Assembly: GCA_037013495.1 (NCBI GenBank)
Contig: CM072810.1
Span: 34,253,843-34,317,842 of the forward strand
DNA length: 64,000 bases
From: Hippophae tibetana
Lineage: Eukaryota; Streptophyta; Magnoliopsida; Rosales; Elaeagnaceae
Direction: 5' to 3'
In this document: positions 26,768-40,700 of the stretch, piece by piece
Numbering within the stretch: position 1 is the first letter of the stretch
Layout: each line of letters begins with the position of its first letter
Position numbers and translations under genes: made by a program
Notes under the pieces: model-generated
Seen by the model: only the letters and a program-made list of their open reading frames with translations
Databases searched by the model: none
What the model was told of the DNA's origin: nothing

Positions 26768-29700
26768 ATTCTAATCATGTTTTTCAAACATTATCAACTA
26801 CTCGTACAATTTGGGTGGACCTATCAGGAAAGAGAAGTAGATTGAGAAAATCCTTGCAAGCTTACCTTATCATTTTCTAGCAAAAGTTACCTGGCTTAAA
26901 TACATGAAAAATCCTTGTGAACTTACTATTAAATGAATCACTTGGGCAAGTATTCGAACTGTATCACTTGTATCCAATATGTCACCATCCACTTTCGATG
27001 ACGGAAAGAGCTTGGTTTAATAGACATCAAGGATAGTGGTCTTAGTGAAGATCTTTTTGGCACAATTGTTAGGAATGATGACTCTAATACCAATGAAGAG
27101 AAATGAGATCTACTTTCCAGGAGATTTACTAAATTTCTTAGATTGAATTAACCCTTTTTTAGGGGTTTTTGAAAAAAATAATCGGAGCTCTAAAATGATT
27201 ATTTCAATGAATTTAGAGATGTACTTCTTCCAAACAACTTTAAATATTTTGCAGACCACTCATATAGGTGTTTGAGCTGCAAAATAAACCTAGAACTGCG
27301 ATGTTGACAGAAAATATTAGACGCTATATCAAGCAAGAGTATGAAACTTGGAACAAATTCTAATCATGTTTTTCAAACATTATCAACTATTCGTACAAAT
27401 TTGGTGGAACTATGAGGAAAGAGAAGTAGATTGAGAAATTCTTTACTAGCTTACCTTATCATTTTCAAGCAAAAGTTACCTTGCTTAAATACATGAAAAA
27501 TCCTTGTGAACTTACTATTAAATGAATCACTTGGGCAAGTATTCGAACTGCATCACTTGTATCCAATATGTCAGCCATCCACTTTCGAGGACGGCAAGAG
27601 CTTGGCTTTATAGACATCAAGGATAGTGGTCTTAGCAAAGATCTTTTTGACACAATTGTTAGAAATGATGACTCTAATACCAATGAAGAGAAATAGGATC
27701 TACTTTAACAGAGATTTACTAAATTTCTTAGATAGAATTAACCCTTTTTTAGGGGTTTTAGGAAAAAATAATCCGAGCTCTAAAATGATTATTTCAATGA
27801 ATTTAGAGTTGTACTTGTTCCAAACAACATGAAATATTTTGCAAACCACTCATATAGGTATTTGAGCTAAAAAATAAATATAGAAATACGAAGGTGACCA
27901 AAATTTTTGAACGCTATATCAAGCAAGAGTGTGAAACTTGGAACAAATTCTAATCATGTTTTTCAAACATTATCCACTACTCGTACAATTTGGGTGGACC
28001 TATCAGGAAAGAGAAGTAGATTGAGAAATTCCTTACTAGCTTACCTTATCATTTTCAAGCAAAAGTTACCTTGCTTAAATACATGAAAAATCCTTGTGAA
28101 CTTACTATTAAATGAATCACTTGGGCAAGTTTTCGAACTGCATCACTTGTATCCAATATGTCAGCCATCCAATTTCGAGGACGGAAAGAGCTTGGCTTTA
28201 TAGACATCAAGGATAGTGGTCTTAGCAAAGCTCTTCTTGACACAATTGTTAGAAATGATGACTCTAATACCAATGAAGAGAAATAGGATCTACTTTAACA
28301 GAGATTTACTAAATTTCTTAGATAGAATTAACCCTTTTTTAAGGGTTTTAGAAAAACATAATCCGAGCTCTAAAATGATTATTTCAATGAATTTAGAGTT
28401 GTACTTCTTCCAAACAACATGAATTATTTTGCAAACCACTCATATAGGTATTTGAGCTACAAAATAAACCTAGAACTGCGAAGTTGACCAGAAATATTGA
28501 ACACTATATCAAGCAAAAGTATGAAACTTGGAACAAATTCTAATCATGTTTTTCAAACATTATCAACTACTCGTACAATTTGGGTAGAACTATCAGGAAA
28601 GAGAAATAGATTGAGAAATTCCTTACTAGCTTACCTTATCATTTTCAAGCAAAAGTTACCTTGCTTAAATACATGAAAAATCCTTGTGAACTTACTATTA
28701 AATGAATCACTTGGGCAAGTATTCGAACTGCATCACTTGTATCCAATATGTCAGCCGTCCACTTTTGAGGACGGCAAGAGCTTGGCTTTATAGACATCAA
28801 GGATCGTGGTCTTAGCGAAGATCGTTTTGACATAATTGTCAGAAATGATGACTCTAATACCAATGAAGAGAAATGGGATCTACTTTCCCAGAGATTTACT
28901 AAATTTCTTAGATAGAATTAACCCTTTTTTAGGGGTTTTACAAAAAAAATAATCCCAGCTCTAAAATGATTATTTCAATGAATTTAGAGTTGTACTTCTT
29001 CCAAACAACATGAAATATTTTGCAGACCACTCATATAGGTATTTGAGCTACAAAATAAACCTAGAACTACGAAGTTGATTAAAAATATTGAACTCTATAT
29101 CAAGCAAGAGGATGAAACTTTGACCAAATTCTAATCATGTTTTTCAAACATTATCAACTACTCGTACAATTTGGGTGGACCTATCAGGAAAGAGAAGTAG
29201 ATTGAGAAAATCCTTGCAAGCTTACCTTATCATTTTCTAGCAAAAGTTACCTGGCTTAAATACATGAAAAATCCTTGTGAACTTACTATTAAATGAATCA
29301 CTTGGGCAAGTATTCGAACTGTATCACTTGTATCCAATATGTCACCATCCACTTTCGATGACGGAAAGAGCTTGGTTTAATAGACATCAAGGATAGTGGT
29401 CTTAGTGAAGATCTTTTTGGCACAATTGTTAGGAATGATGACTCTAATACCAATGAAGAGAAATGAGATCTACTTTCCAGGAGATTTACTAAATTTCTTA
29501 GATTGAATTAACCCTTTTTTAGGGGTTTTTGAAAAAAATAATCGGAGCTCTAAAATGATTATTTCAATGAATTTAGAGATGTACTTCTTCCAAACAACTT
29601 TAAATATTTTGCAGACCACTCATATAGGTGTTTGAGCTGCAAAATAAACCTAGAACTGCGATGTTGACAGAAAATATTAGACGCTATATCAAGCAAGAGT

Positions 29701-31846
29701 ATGAAACTTGGAACAAATTCTAATCATGTTTTTCAAACATTATCAACTATTCGTACAAATTTGGTGGAACTATGAGGAAAGAGAAGTAGATTGAGAAATT
29801 CTTTACTAGCTTACCTTATCATTTTCAAGCAAAAGTTACCTTGCTTAAATACATGAAAAATCCTTGTGAACTTACTATTAAATGAATCACTTGGGCAAGT
29901 ATTCGAACTGCATCACTTGTATCCAATATGTCAGCCATCCACTTTCGAGGACGGCAAGAGCTTGGCTTTATAGACATCAAGGATAGTGGTCTTAGCAAAG
30001 ATCTTTTTGACACAATTGTTAGAAATGATGACTCTAATACCAATGAAGAGAAATAGGATCTACTTTAACAGAGATTTACTAAATTTCTTAGATAGAATTA
30101 ACCCTTTTTTAGGGGTTTTAGGAAAAAATAATCCGAGCTCTAAAATGATTATTTCAATGAATTTAGAGTTGTACTTGTTCCAAACAACATGAAATATTTT
30201 GCAAACCACTCATATAGGTATTTGAGCTAAAAAATAAATATAGAAATACGAAGGTGACCAAAATTTTTGAACGCTATATCAAGCAAGAGTGTGAAACTTG
30301 GAACAAATTCTAATCATGTTTTTCAAACATTATCCACTACTCGTACAATTTGGGTGGACCTATCAGGAAAGAGAAGTAGATTGAGAAATTCCTTACTAGC
30401 TTACCTTATCATTTTCAAGCAAAAGTTACCTTGCTTAAATACATGAAAAATCCTTGTGAACTTACTATTAAATGAATCACTTGGGCAAGTTTTCGAACTG
30501 CATCACTTGTATCCAATATGTCAGCCATCCAATTTCGAGGACGGAAAGAGCTTGGCTTTATAGACATCAAGGATAGTGGTCTTAGCAAAGCTCTTCTTGA
30601 CACAATTGTTAGAAATGATGACTCTAATACCAATGAAGAGAAATAGGATCTACTTTAACAGAGATTTACTAAATTTCTTAGATAGAATTAACCCTTTTTT
30701 AAGGGTTTTAGAAAAACATAATCCGAGCTCTAAAATGATTATTTCAATGAATTTAGAGTTGTACTTCTTCCAAACAACATGAATTATTTTGCAAACCACT
30801 CATATAGGTATTTGAGCTACAAAATAAACCTAGAACTGCGAAGTTGACCAGAAATATTGAACACTATATCAAGCAAAAGTATGAAACTTGGAACAAATTC
30901 TAATCATGTTTTTCAAACATTATCAACTACTCGTACAATTTGGGTAGAACTATCAGGAAAGAGAAATAGATTGAGAAATTCCTTACTAGCTTACCTTATC
31001 ATTTTCAAGCAAAAGTTACCTTGCTTAAATACATGAAAAATCCTTGTGAACTTACTATTAAATGAATCACTTGGGCAAGTATTCGAACTGCATCACTTGT
31101 ATCCAATATGTCAGCCGTCCACTTTTGAGGACGGCAAGAGCTTGGCTTTATAGACATCAAGGATCGTGGTCTTAGCGAAGATCGTTTTGACATAATTGTC
31201 AGAAATGATGACTCTAATACCAATGAAGAGAAATGGGATCTACTTTCCCAGAGATTTACTAAATTTCTTAGATAGAATTAACCCTTTTTTAGGGGTTTTA
31301 CAAAAAAAATAATCCCAGCTCTAAAATGATTATTTCAATGAATTTAGAGTTGTACTTCTTCCAAACAACATGAAATATTTTGCAGACCACTCATATAGGT
31401 ATTTGAGCTACAAAATAAACCTAGAACTACGAAGTTGATTAAAAATATTGAACTCTATATCAAGCAAGAGGATGAAACTTTGACCAAATTCTAATCATGT
31501 TTTTCAAACATTATCAACTACTCGTACAATTTGGGTGGACCTATCAGGAAAGAGAAGTAGATTGAGAAAATCCTTGCAAGCTTACCTTATCATTTTCTAG
31601 CAAAAGTTACCTGGCTTAAATACATGAAAAATCCTTGTGAACTTACTATTAAATGAATCACTTGGGCAAGTATTCGAACTGCATCACTTGTATCCAATAT
31701 GTCACCATCCACTTTCGATGACGGAAAGAGCTTGGTTTAATAGACATCAAGGATAGTGGTCTTAGTGAAGATCTTTTTGGCACAATTGTTAGGAATGATG
31801 ACTCTAATACCAATGAAGAGAAATGGGATCTACTTTCCAGGAGATT
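24767..31846 (+). repeat. HOR block 5: 4-mer triplicated, 3 x 2,360 bp
   Basis: Units are 24,767-27,126, 27,127-29,486 and 29,487-31,846. I saw no difference between the first two by reading. The third differs at its end: gcatcac at 31,681 instead of gtatcac, and aaatgggatc near 31,825 instead of aaatgagatc. The tags gcaaagctcttcttgac and ttttacaaaaaaaataatccc recur once per unit. The fourth monomer of units 1 and 2 is a hybrid, which records the exchange that created the triplication. Confidence 0.88.
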
Positions 31847-34800
31847 TACTAAATTTCTTAGATTGAATTAACCCTTTTTTAGGGGTTTTAGGAAAAAATA
31901 ATCCGAGCTCTAAAATGATTATTTCAATGAATTTAGAGTTGTACTTCTTCCAAACAACATGAAATATTTTGCAAACCACTCATATAGGTATTTGAGCTAA
32001 AAAATAAATATAGAAATACGAAGGTGACCAAAATTTTTGAACGCTATATCAAGCAAGAGTGTGAAACTTGGAACAAATTCTAATCATGTTTTTCAAACAT
32101 TATCCACTACTCGTACAATTTGGGTGGACCTATCAGGAAAGAGAAGTAGATTGAGAAATTCCTTACTAGCTTACCTTATCATTTTCAAGCAAAAGTTACC
32201 TTGCTTAAATTTTTGAAAAATCCTTGTGAACTTACTAATAAATGAATCACTTGGGCAAGTATTCGAACTGCATCACTTGTATCCAATATGTCACCATCCA
32301 CTTTCGATGACGGAAAGAGCTTGGTTTAATAGACATCAAGGATAGTGGTCTTAGTGAAGATCTTTTTGGCACAATTGTTAGGAATGATGACTCTAATACC
32401 AATGAAGAGAAATGGGATCTACTTTCCAGGAGATTTACTAAATTTCTTAGATTGAATTAACCCTTTTTTAGGGGTTTTAGAAAAAAATAATCGGAGCTCT
32501 AAAATGATTATTTCAATGAATTTAGAGATGTACTTCTTCCAAACAACTTTAAATATTTTGCAGACCACTCATATAGGTGTTTGAGCTGCAAAATAAACCT
32601 AGAACTGCGATGTTGACAGAAAATATTAGACGCTATATCAAGCAAGAGTATGAAACTTGGAACAAATTCTAAACATGTTTTTCAAACATTATCAACTATT
32701 CGTACAATTTTGGTGGAACTATCAGGAAAGAGAAGTAGATTGAGAAATTCCTTACTAGCTTACCTTATCATTTTCAAGCAAAAGTTACCTTGCTTAAATA
32801 CATGAAAAATCCTTGTGAACTTACTATTAAATGAATCACTTGGGCAAGTATTCGAACTGCATCACTTGTATCCAATATGTCAGCCATCCACTTTCGAGGA
32901 CGGCAAGAGCTTGGCTTTATAGACATCAAGGATAGTGGTCTTAGCAAAGATCTTTTTGACACAATTGTTAGAAATGATGACTCTAATACCAATGAAGAGA
33001 AATAGGATCTACTTTAACAGAGATTTACTAAATTTCTTAGATAGAATTAACCCTTTTTTAGGGGTTTTAGGAAAAAATAATCCGAGCTCTAAAATGATTA
33101 TTTCAATGAATTTAGAGTTGTACTTGTTCCAAACAACATGAAATATTTTGCAAACCACTCATATAGGTATTTGAGCTAAAAAATAAATATAGAAATACGA
33201 AGGTGACCAAAATTTTTGAACGCTATATCAAGCAAGAGTGTGAAACTTGGAACAAATTCTAATCATGTTTTTCAAACATTATCCACTACTCGTACAATTT
33301 GGGTGGACCTATCAGGAAAGAGAAGTAGATTGAGAAATTCCTTACTAGCTTACCTTATCATTTTCAAGCAAAAGTTACCTTGCTCAAATACATGAAAAAT
33401 CCTTGTGAACTTACTATTAAATGAATCACTTGGGCAAGTATTCGAACTGCATCACTTGTATCCAATATGTCAGCCATCCACTTTCGAGGACGGAAAGAGC
33501 TTGGCTTTATAGACATCAAGGATAGTGGTCTTAGCGAAGATGTTTTTGACACAATTGTTAGAAATGATGACTCTAATACCAATGAAGAGAAATGGGATCT
33601 ACTTTCGCAGAGATTTACTAAATTTCTTAGATAGAATTAACCCTTTTTTAAGGGTTTTAGAAAAACATAATCCGAGCTCTAAAATGATTATTTCAATGAA
33701 TTTAGAGTTGTACTTCTTCCAAACAACATCAAATATTTTGCAAACCACTCATATAGGTATTTGAGCTACAAAATAAACCTAGAACTGCGAAGTTGACCAA
33801 AAATATTGAACACTATATCAAGCAAGAGTATGAAACTTGGAACAAATTCTAATCATGTTTTTCAAACATTATCAACTACTCGTACAATTTGGGTAGAACT
33901 ATCAGGAAAGAGAAATAGATTGAGAAATTCCTTACTAGCTTACCTTATCATTTTCAAGCAAAAGTTACCTTGCTTAAATACATGAAAAATCCTTGTGAAC
34001 TTACTATTAAATGAATCACTTGGGCAAGTATTCGAACTGCATCACTTGTATCCAATATGTCAGCCGTCCACTTTTGAGGACGGCAAGAGCTTGGCTTTAT
34101 AGACATCAAGGATCGTGGTCTTAGCGAAGATCGTTTTGACATAATTGTCAGAAATGATGACTCTAATACCAATGAAGAGAAATGGGATCTACTTTCCCAG
34201 AGATTTACTAAATTTCTTAGATAGAATTAACCCTTTTTTAGGGGTTTTACAAAAAAAATAATCCCAGCTCTAAAATGATTATTTCAATGAATTTAGAGTT
34301 GTACTTCTTCCAAACAACATGAAATATTTTGCAGACCACTCATATAGGTATTTGAGCTACAAAATAAACCTAGAACTACGAAGTTGATTAAAAATATTGA
34401 ACTCTATATCAAGCAAGAGGATGAAACTTTGACCAAATTCTAATCATGTTTTTCAAACATTATCAACTACTCGTACAATTTGGGTGGACCTATCAGGAAA
34501 GAGAAGTAGATTGAGAAAATCCTTGCAAGCTTACCTTATCATTTTCTAGCAAAAGTTACCTGGCTTAAATACATGAAAAATCCTTGTGAACTTACTATTA
34601 AATGAATCACTTGGGCAAGTATTCGAACTGCATCACTTGTATCCAATATGTCACCATCCACTTTCGATGACGGAAAGAGCTTGGTTTAATAGACATCAAG
34701 GATAGTGGTCTTAGTGAAGATCTTTTTGGCACAATTGTTAGGAATGATGACTCTAATACCAATGAAGAGAAATGGGATCTACTTTCCAGGAGATTTACTA

Positions 34801-36680
34801 AATTTCTTAGATTGAATTAACCCTTTTTTAGGGGTTTTAGGAAAAAATAATCCGAGCTCTAAAATGATTATTTCAATGAATTTAGAGTTGTACTTGTTCC
34901 AAACAACATGAAATATTTTGCAAACCACTCATATAGGTATTTGAGCTAAAAAATAAATATAGAAATACGAAGGTGACCAAAATTTTTGAACGCTATATCA
35001 AGCAAGAGTGTGAAACTTGGAACAAATTCTAATCATGTTTTTCAAACATTATCCACTACTCGTACAATTTGGGTGGACCTATCAGGAAAGAGAAGTAGAT
35101 TGAGAAATTCCTTACTAGCTTACCTTATCATTTTCAAGCAAAAGTTACCTTGCTTAAATTTTTGAAAAATCCTTGTGAACTTACTAATAAATGAATCACT
35201 TGGGCAAGTATTCGAACTGCATCACTTGTATCCAATATGTCACCATCCACTTTCGATGACGGAAAGAGCTTGGTTTAATAGACATCAAGGATAGTGGTCT
35301 TAGTGAAGATCTTTTTGGCACAATTGTTAGGAATGATGACTCTAATACCAATGAAGAGAAATGGGATCTACTTTCCAGGAGATTTACTAAATTTCTTAGA
35401 TTGAATTAACCCTTTTTTAGGGGTTTTAGAAAAAAATAATCGGAGCTCTAAAATGATTATTTCAATGAATTTAGAGATGTACTTCTTCCAAACAACTTTA
35501 AATATTTTGCAGACCACTCATATAGGTGTTTGAGCTGCAAAATAAACCTAGAACTGCGATGTTGACAGAAAATATTAGACGCTATATCAAGCAAGAGTAT
35601 GAAACTTGGAACAAATTATAATCATATTTTTCAAACATTATCAACTATTCGTACAATTTTGGTGGAACTATCAGGAAAGAGAAGTAGATTGAGAAATTCT
35701 TTACTAGCTTACCTTATCATTTTCAAGCAAAAGTTACCTTGCTTAAATACATGAAAAATCCTTGTGAACTTACTATTAAATGAATCACTTGGGCAAGTAT
35801 TCGAACTGCATCACTTGTATCCAATATGTCAGCCATCCACTTTCGAGGACGGCAAGAGCTTGGCTTTATAGACATCAAGGATAGTGGTCTTAGCAAAGAT
35901 CTTTTTGACACAATTGTTAGAAATGATGACTCTAATACCAATGAAGAGAAATAGGATCTATTTTAACAGAGATTTACTAAATTTCTTAGATAGAATTAAC
36001 CCTTTTTTAGGGGTTTTAGGAAAAAATAATCCGAGCTCTAAAATGATTATTTCAATGAATTTAGAGTTGTACTTGTTCCAAACAACATGAAATATTTTGC
36101 AAACCACTCATATAGGTATTTGAGCTAAAAAATAAATATAGAAATACGAAGGTGACCAAAATTTTTGAACGCTATATCAAGCAAGAGTGTGAAACTTGGA
36201 ACAAATTCTAATCATGTTTTTCAAACATTATCCACTACTCGTACAATTTGGGTGGACCTATCAGGAAAGAGAAGTAGATTGAGAAATTCCTTACTAGCTT
36301 AACTTATCATTTTCAAGCAAAAGTTACCTTGCTCAAATACATGAAAAATCCTTGTGAACTTACTATTAAATGAATCACTTGGGCAAGTATTCGAACTGCA
36401 TCACTTGTATCCAATATGTCAGCCATCCACTTTCGAGGACGGAAAGAGCTTGGCTTTATAGACATCAAGGATAGTGGTCTTAGCGAAGATGTTTTTGACA
36501 CAATTGTTAGAAATGATGACTCTAATACCAATGAAGAGAAATGGGATCTACTTTCGCAGAGATTTACTAAATTTCTTAGATAGAATTAACCCTTTTTTAA
36601 GGGTTTTAGAAAAACATAATCCGAGCTCTAAAATGATTATTTCAATGAATTTAGAGTTGTACTTCTTCCAAACAACATGA
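29487..36680 (+). repeat. HOR block 6: 5-mer register, 2,949 bp
   Basis: Units 29,487-32,435 and 32,436-35,384 are each a 4-mer plus the monomer tagged ttaaatttttgaaaaatcc. A third begins at 35,385 and keeps the register until about 36,675, where catgaaat replaces the catcaaat of the unit before. The second and third units share tgctcaaatac and gcgaagatgtttttgac (about 33,380 and 33,535; 36,330 and 36,485). The first unit overlaps the last 4-mer of block 5. Confidence 0.8.
33708..33749 (+). pseudogene. Degenerate gag zinc-knuckle relic, second uninterrupted copy
   Basis: Same relic as at 4,220, here reading LYFFQTTSNILQTT with tca (Ser) at position 8 and so no stop inside the motif. Phe at position 4 is one base from Cys. 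The copies at about 40,198, 43,738, 48,458, 50,218, 50,808, 52,588, 53,768 and 54,358 also have tca at this codon. The d-type monomers have tta (Leu) there, and the remaining ones mostly tga. Confidence 0.5.
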
Positions 36681-37744
36681 AATATTTTGCAAACCACTCA
36701 TATAGGTATTTGAGCTACAAAATAAACCTTGAACTGCGAAGTTGACCAAAAATATTGAACACTATATCAAGCAAGAGTATGAAACTTGGAACAAATTCTA
36801 ATCATGTTTTTCAAACATTATCAACTACTCGTACAATTTGGGTAGAACTATCAGGAAAGAGAAATAGATTGAGAAATTCCTTACTAGCTTACCTTATCAT
36901 TTTCAAGCAAAAGTTACCTTGCTTAAATACATGAAAAATCCTTGTGAACTTACTATTAAATGAATCACTTGGGCAAGTATTCGAACTGCATCACTTGTAT
37001 CCAATATGTCAGCCATCCACTTTCGAGGACGGCAAGAGCTTGGCTTTATAGACATCAAGGATAGTGGTCTTAGCAAAGCTCTTCTTGACACAATTGTTAG
37101 AAATGATGACTCTAATACCAATGAAGAGAAATAGGATCTACTTTAACAGAGATTTACTAAATTTCTTAGATAGAATTAACCCTTTTTTAAGGGTTTTAGA
37201 AAAACATAATCCGAGCTCTAAAATGATTATTTCAATGAATTTAGAGTTGTACTTCTTCCAAACAACATGAAATATTTTGCAAACCACTCATATAGGTATT
37301 TGAGCTACAAAATAAACCTAGAACTGCGAAGTTGACCAAAAATATTGAACACTATATCAAGCAAGAGTATGAAACTTGGAACAAATTCTAATCATGTTTT
37401 TCAAACATTATCAACTACTCGTACAATTTGGGTAGAACTATTAGGAAAGAGAAATAGATTGAGAAATTCCTTACTAGCTTACCTTATCATTTTCAAGCAA
37501 AAGTTACCTTGCTTAAATACATGAAAAATCCTTGTGAACTTACTATTAAATGAATCACTTGGGCAAGTATTCGAACTGCATCACTTGTATCCAATATGTC
37601 AGCCATCCACTTTCGAGGATGGCAAGAGCTTGGCTTTATAGACATCAAGGATAGTGGTCTTAGCAAAGATCTTCTTGACACAATTGTTAGAAATGATGAA
37701 TCTAATACCAATGAAGAGAAATAGGATCTACTTTAACAGAGATT
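36565..37744 (+). repeat. Two adjacent near-identical b-type monomers
   Basis: The monomers at 36,565 and 37,155 both have the perfect aaccctt/aagggtt hairpin and the same internal sequence up to the d-like tail (taggatctactttaacag). They differ by aaccttgaac versus aacctagaac (36,727 and 37,317) and by tcaggaaag versus ttaggaaag (about 36,851 and 37,441). This is a single-monomer duplication between the 5-mer and 6-mer domains. Confidence 0.7.
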
Positions 37745-40700
37745 TACTAAATTTCTTAGATAGAATTAACCCTTTTTTAGGGGTTTTAGGAAAAAATAAT
37801 CCGAGCTCTAAAATGATTATTTCAATGAATTTAGAGTTGTACTTGTTCCAAACAACATGAAATATTTTGCAAACCACTCATATAGGTATTTGAGCTAAAA
37901 AATAAATATAGAAATACGAAGGTGACCAAAATTTTTGAACGCTATATCAAGCAAGAGTGTGAAACTTGGAACAAATTCTACTCATGTTTTTCAAAAATTA
38001 TCAACTACTCGTACAATTTGGGTAGAACTATCAGGAAAGAGAAATAGATTGAGAAATTCCTTACTAGCTTACCTTATCATTTTCAAGCAAAAGTTACCTT
38101 TCTTAAATACATGAAAAATCCTTGTGAACTTACTATTAAATGAATCACTTGGGCAAGTATTCGAACTGCATCACTTGTATCCAATATGTCAGCCATCCAC
38201 TTTCGAGGACGGCAAGAGCTTGGCTTTATAGACATCAAGGATAGTGGTCTTAGCAAAGATCTTTTTGACACAATTGTTAGAAATGATGACTCTAATACCA
38301 ATGAAGAGAAATGGGATCTACTTTCCCAGAGATTTACTAAATTTCTTAGATAGAATTAACCCTTTTTTAGGGGTTCTAGAAAAAAATAATCCCAGCTCTA
38401 AAATGATTATTTCAATGAATTTAGAGTTGTATTTCTTCCAAACAACATGAAATATTTTGCAGACCACTCATATAGGTATTTGAGCTACAAAATAAACCTA
38501 GAACTACGAAGTTGATTAAAAATATTGAACTCTATATCAAGCCAGAGGATGAAACTTTGACCAAATTCTAATCATGTTTTTCAAACATTATCAACTACTC
38601 GTACAATTTGGGTGGACCTATCAGGAAAGAGAAGTAGATTGAGAAAATCCTTGCAAGCTTACCTTATCATTTTCTAGCAAAAGTGACCTTGCTTAAATAC
38701 ATGAAAAATCCTTGTGAACTTACTATTAAATGAATCACTTGGGCAAGTATTCGAACTGCATCACTTGTATCCAATATGTCACCATCCACTTTCGATGACG
38801 GAAAGAGCTTGGCTTAATAGACATCAAGGATAGTGGTCTTAGTGAAGATCTTTTTGGCACAATTGTTAGGAATGATGACTCTAATAACAATGAAGAGAAA
38901 TGGGATCTACTTTCCAGGAGATTTACTAAATTTTTTAGATTGAATTAACCCTTTTTTAGGGGTTTTAGAAAAAAATAATCGGAGCTCTAAAATGATTATT
39001 TCAATGAATTTAGAGATGTACTTCTTCCAAACAACTTTAAATATTTTGCAGACCACTCATATAGGTGTTTGAGCTGCAAAATAAACCTAGAACTACGATG
39101 TTGACAGAAAATATTGGACGCTATATCAAGCAAGAGTATGAAACTTGGAACAAATTCTAATCATGTTTTTCAAACATTATCAACTATTCGTACAATTTTG
39201 GTGGAACTATCAGGAAAGAGAAGTAGATTGAGAAATTCTTTACTAGCTTACCTTATCATTTTCAAGCAAAAGTTACTTTGCTTAAATACATGAAAAATCC
39301 TTGTGAACTTACTATTAAATGAATCACTTGGGCAAGTATTCGAACTGCATCACTTGTATCTAATATGTCAGCCATCCACTTTCGAGGACGGCAAGAGCTT
39401 GGCTTTATAGACATCAAGGATAGTGGTCTTAGCAAAGATCTTTTTGACACAATTGTTAGAAATGATGACTCTAATACCAATGAAGAGAAATAGGATCTAC
39501 TTTAACAGAGATTTACTAAATTTCTTAGATAGAATTAACACTTTTTTAGGGGTTTTAGGAAAAAATAATCCGAGCTCTAAAATGATTATTTCAATGAAAT
39601 TAGAGTTGTACTTCTTCCAAACAACATGAAATATTTTGCAAACCACTCATATAGGTATTTGAGGTAAAAAAATAAATCTAGAAATACGAAGGTGACCAAA
39701 TTTTTTGAACGCTATATCAAGCAAGAGTGTGAAACTTGGAACAAATTCTACTCATGTTTTTCAAAAATTATCAACTACTCGTACAATTTGGGTGGACCTA
39801 TCAGGAAAGAGAAGTACATTGAGAAATTCCTTACTAGCTTACCTTATCATTTTCAAGCAAAAGTTACCTTTCTTAAATACATGAAAAATCCTTGTGAACT
39901 TACTATTAAATGAATCACTTGGGCAAGTTTTCGGACTGCATCACTTGTATCCAATATGTCAGCCATCCACTTTCGAGGACGGTAAGAGCTTCGCTTTATA
40001 GACATCAAGGAGAGTGGTCTTAGCGAAGATGTTTTTGACACAATTGTTAGAAATGATGACTCTAATACCAATGAAGAGAAATGGGATCTACTTTCGCAGA
40101 GATTTACTAAATTTCTTAGATAGAATTAACCCTTTTTTGAGGGTTTTAGAAAAACATAATCCGAGCTCTAAAATAATTATTTCAATGAATTTAGAGTTGT
40201 ACTTCTTCCAAACAACATCAAATATTTTCCAAACCACTCATATAGGTATTTGAGCTACAAAATAAACCTAGAACTGCGAAGTTGACCAAAAATATTGAAC
40301 ACTATATCAAGCAAGAGTATGAAACTTGGAACAAATTCTAATCATGTTTTTCAAACATTATCAACTACTCGTACAATTTGGGTAGAACTATCAGGAAAGA
40401 GAAATAGATTGAGAAATTCCTTACTAGCTTACCTTATCATTTTCAAGCAAAAGTTACCTTGCTTAAATACATGAAAAATCCTTGTGAACTTACTATTAAA
40501 TGAATCACTTGGGCAAGTATTCGAACTGCATCACTTGTATCCAATATGTCAGCCGTCCACTTTCGAGGACGGCAAGAGCTTGGCTTTATAGACATCAAGG
40601 ATAGTGGTCTTAGCGAAGATCGTTTTGACACAATTTTCAGAAATGATGACTCTAATACCAATGAAGAGAAATGGGATCTACTTTCCCAGAGATTTACTAA

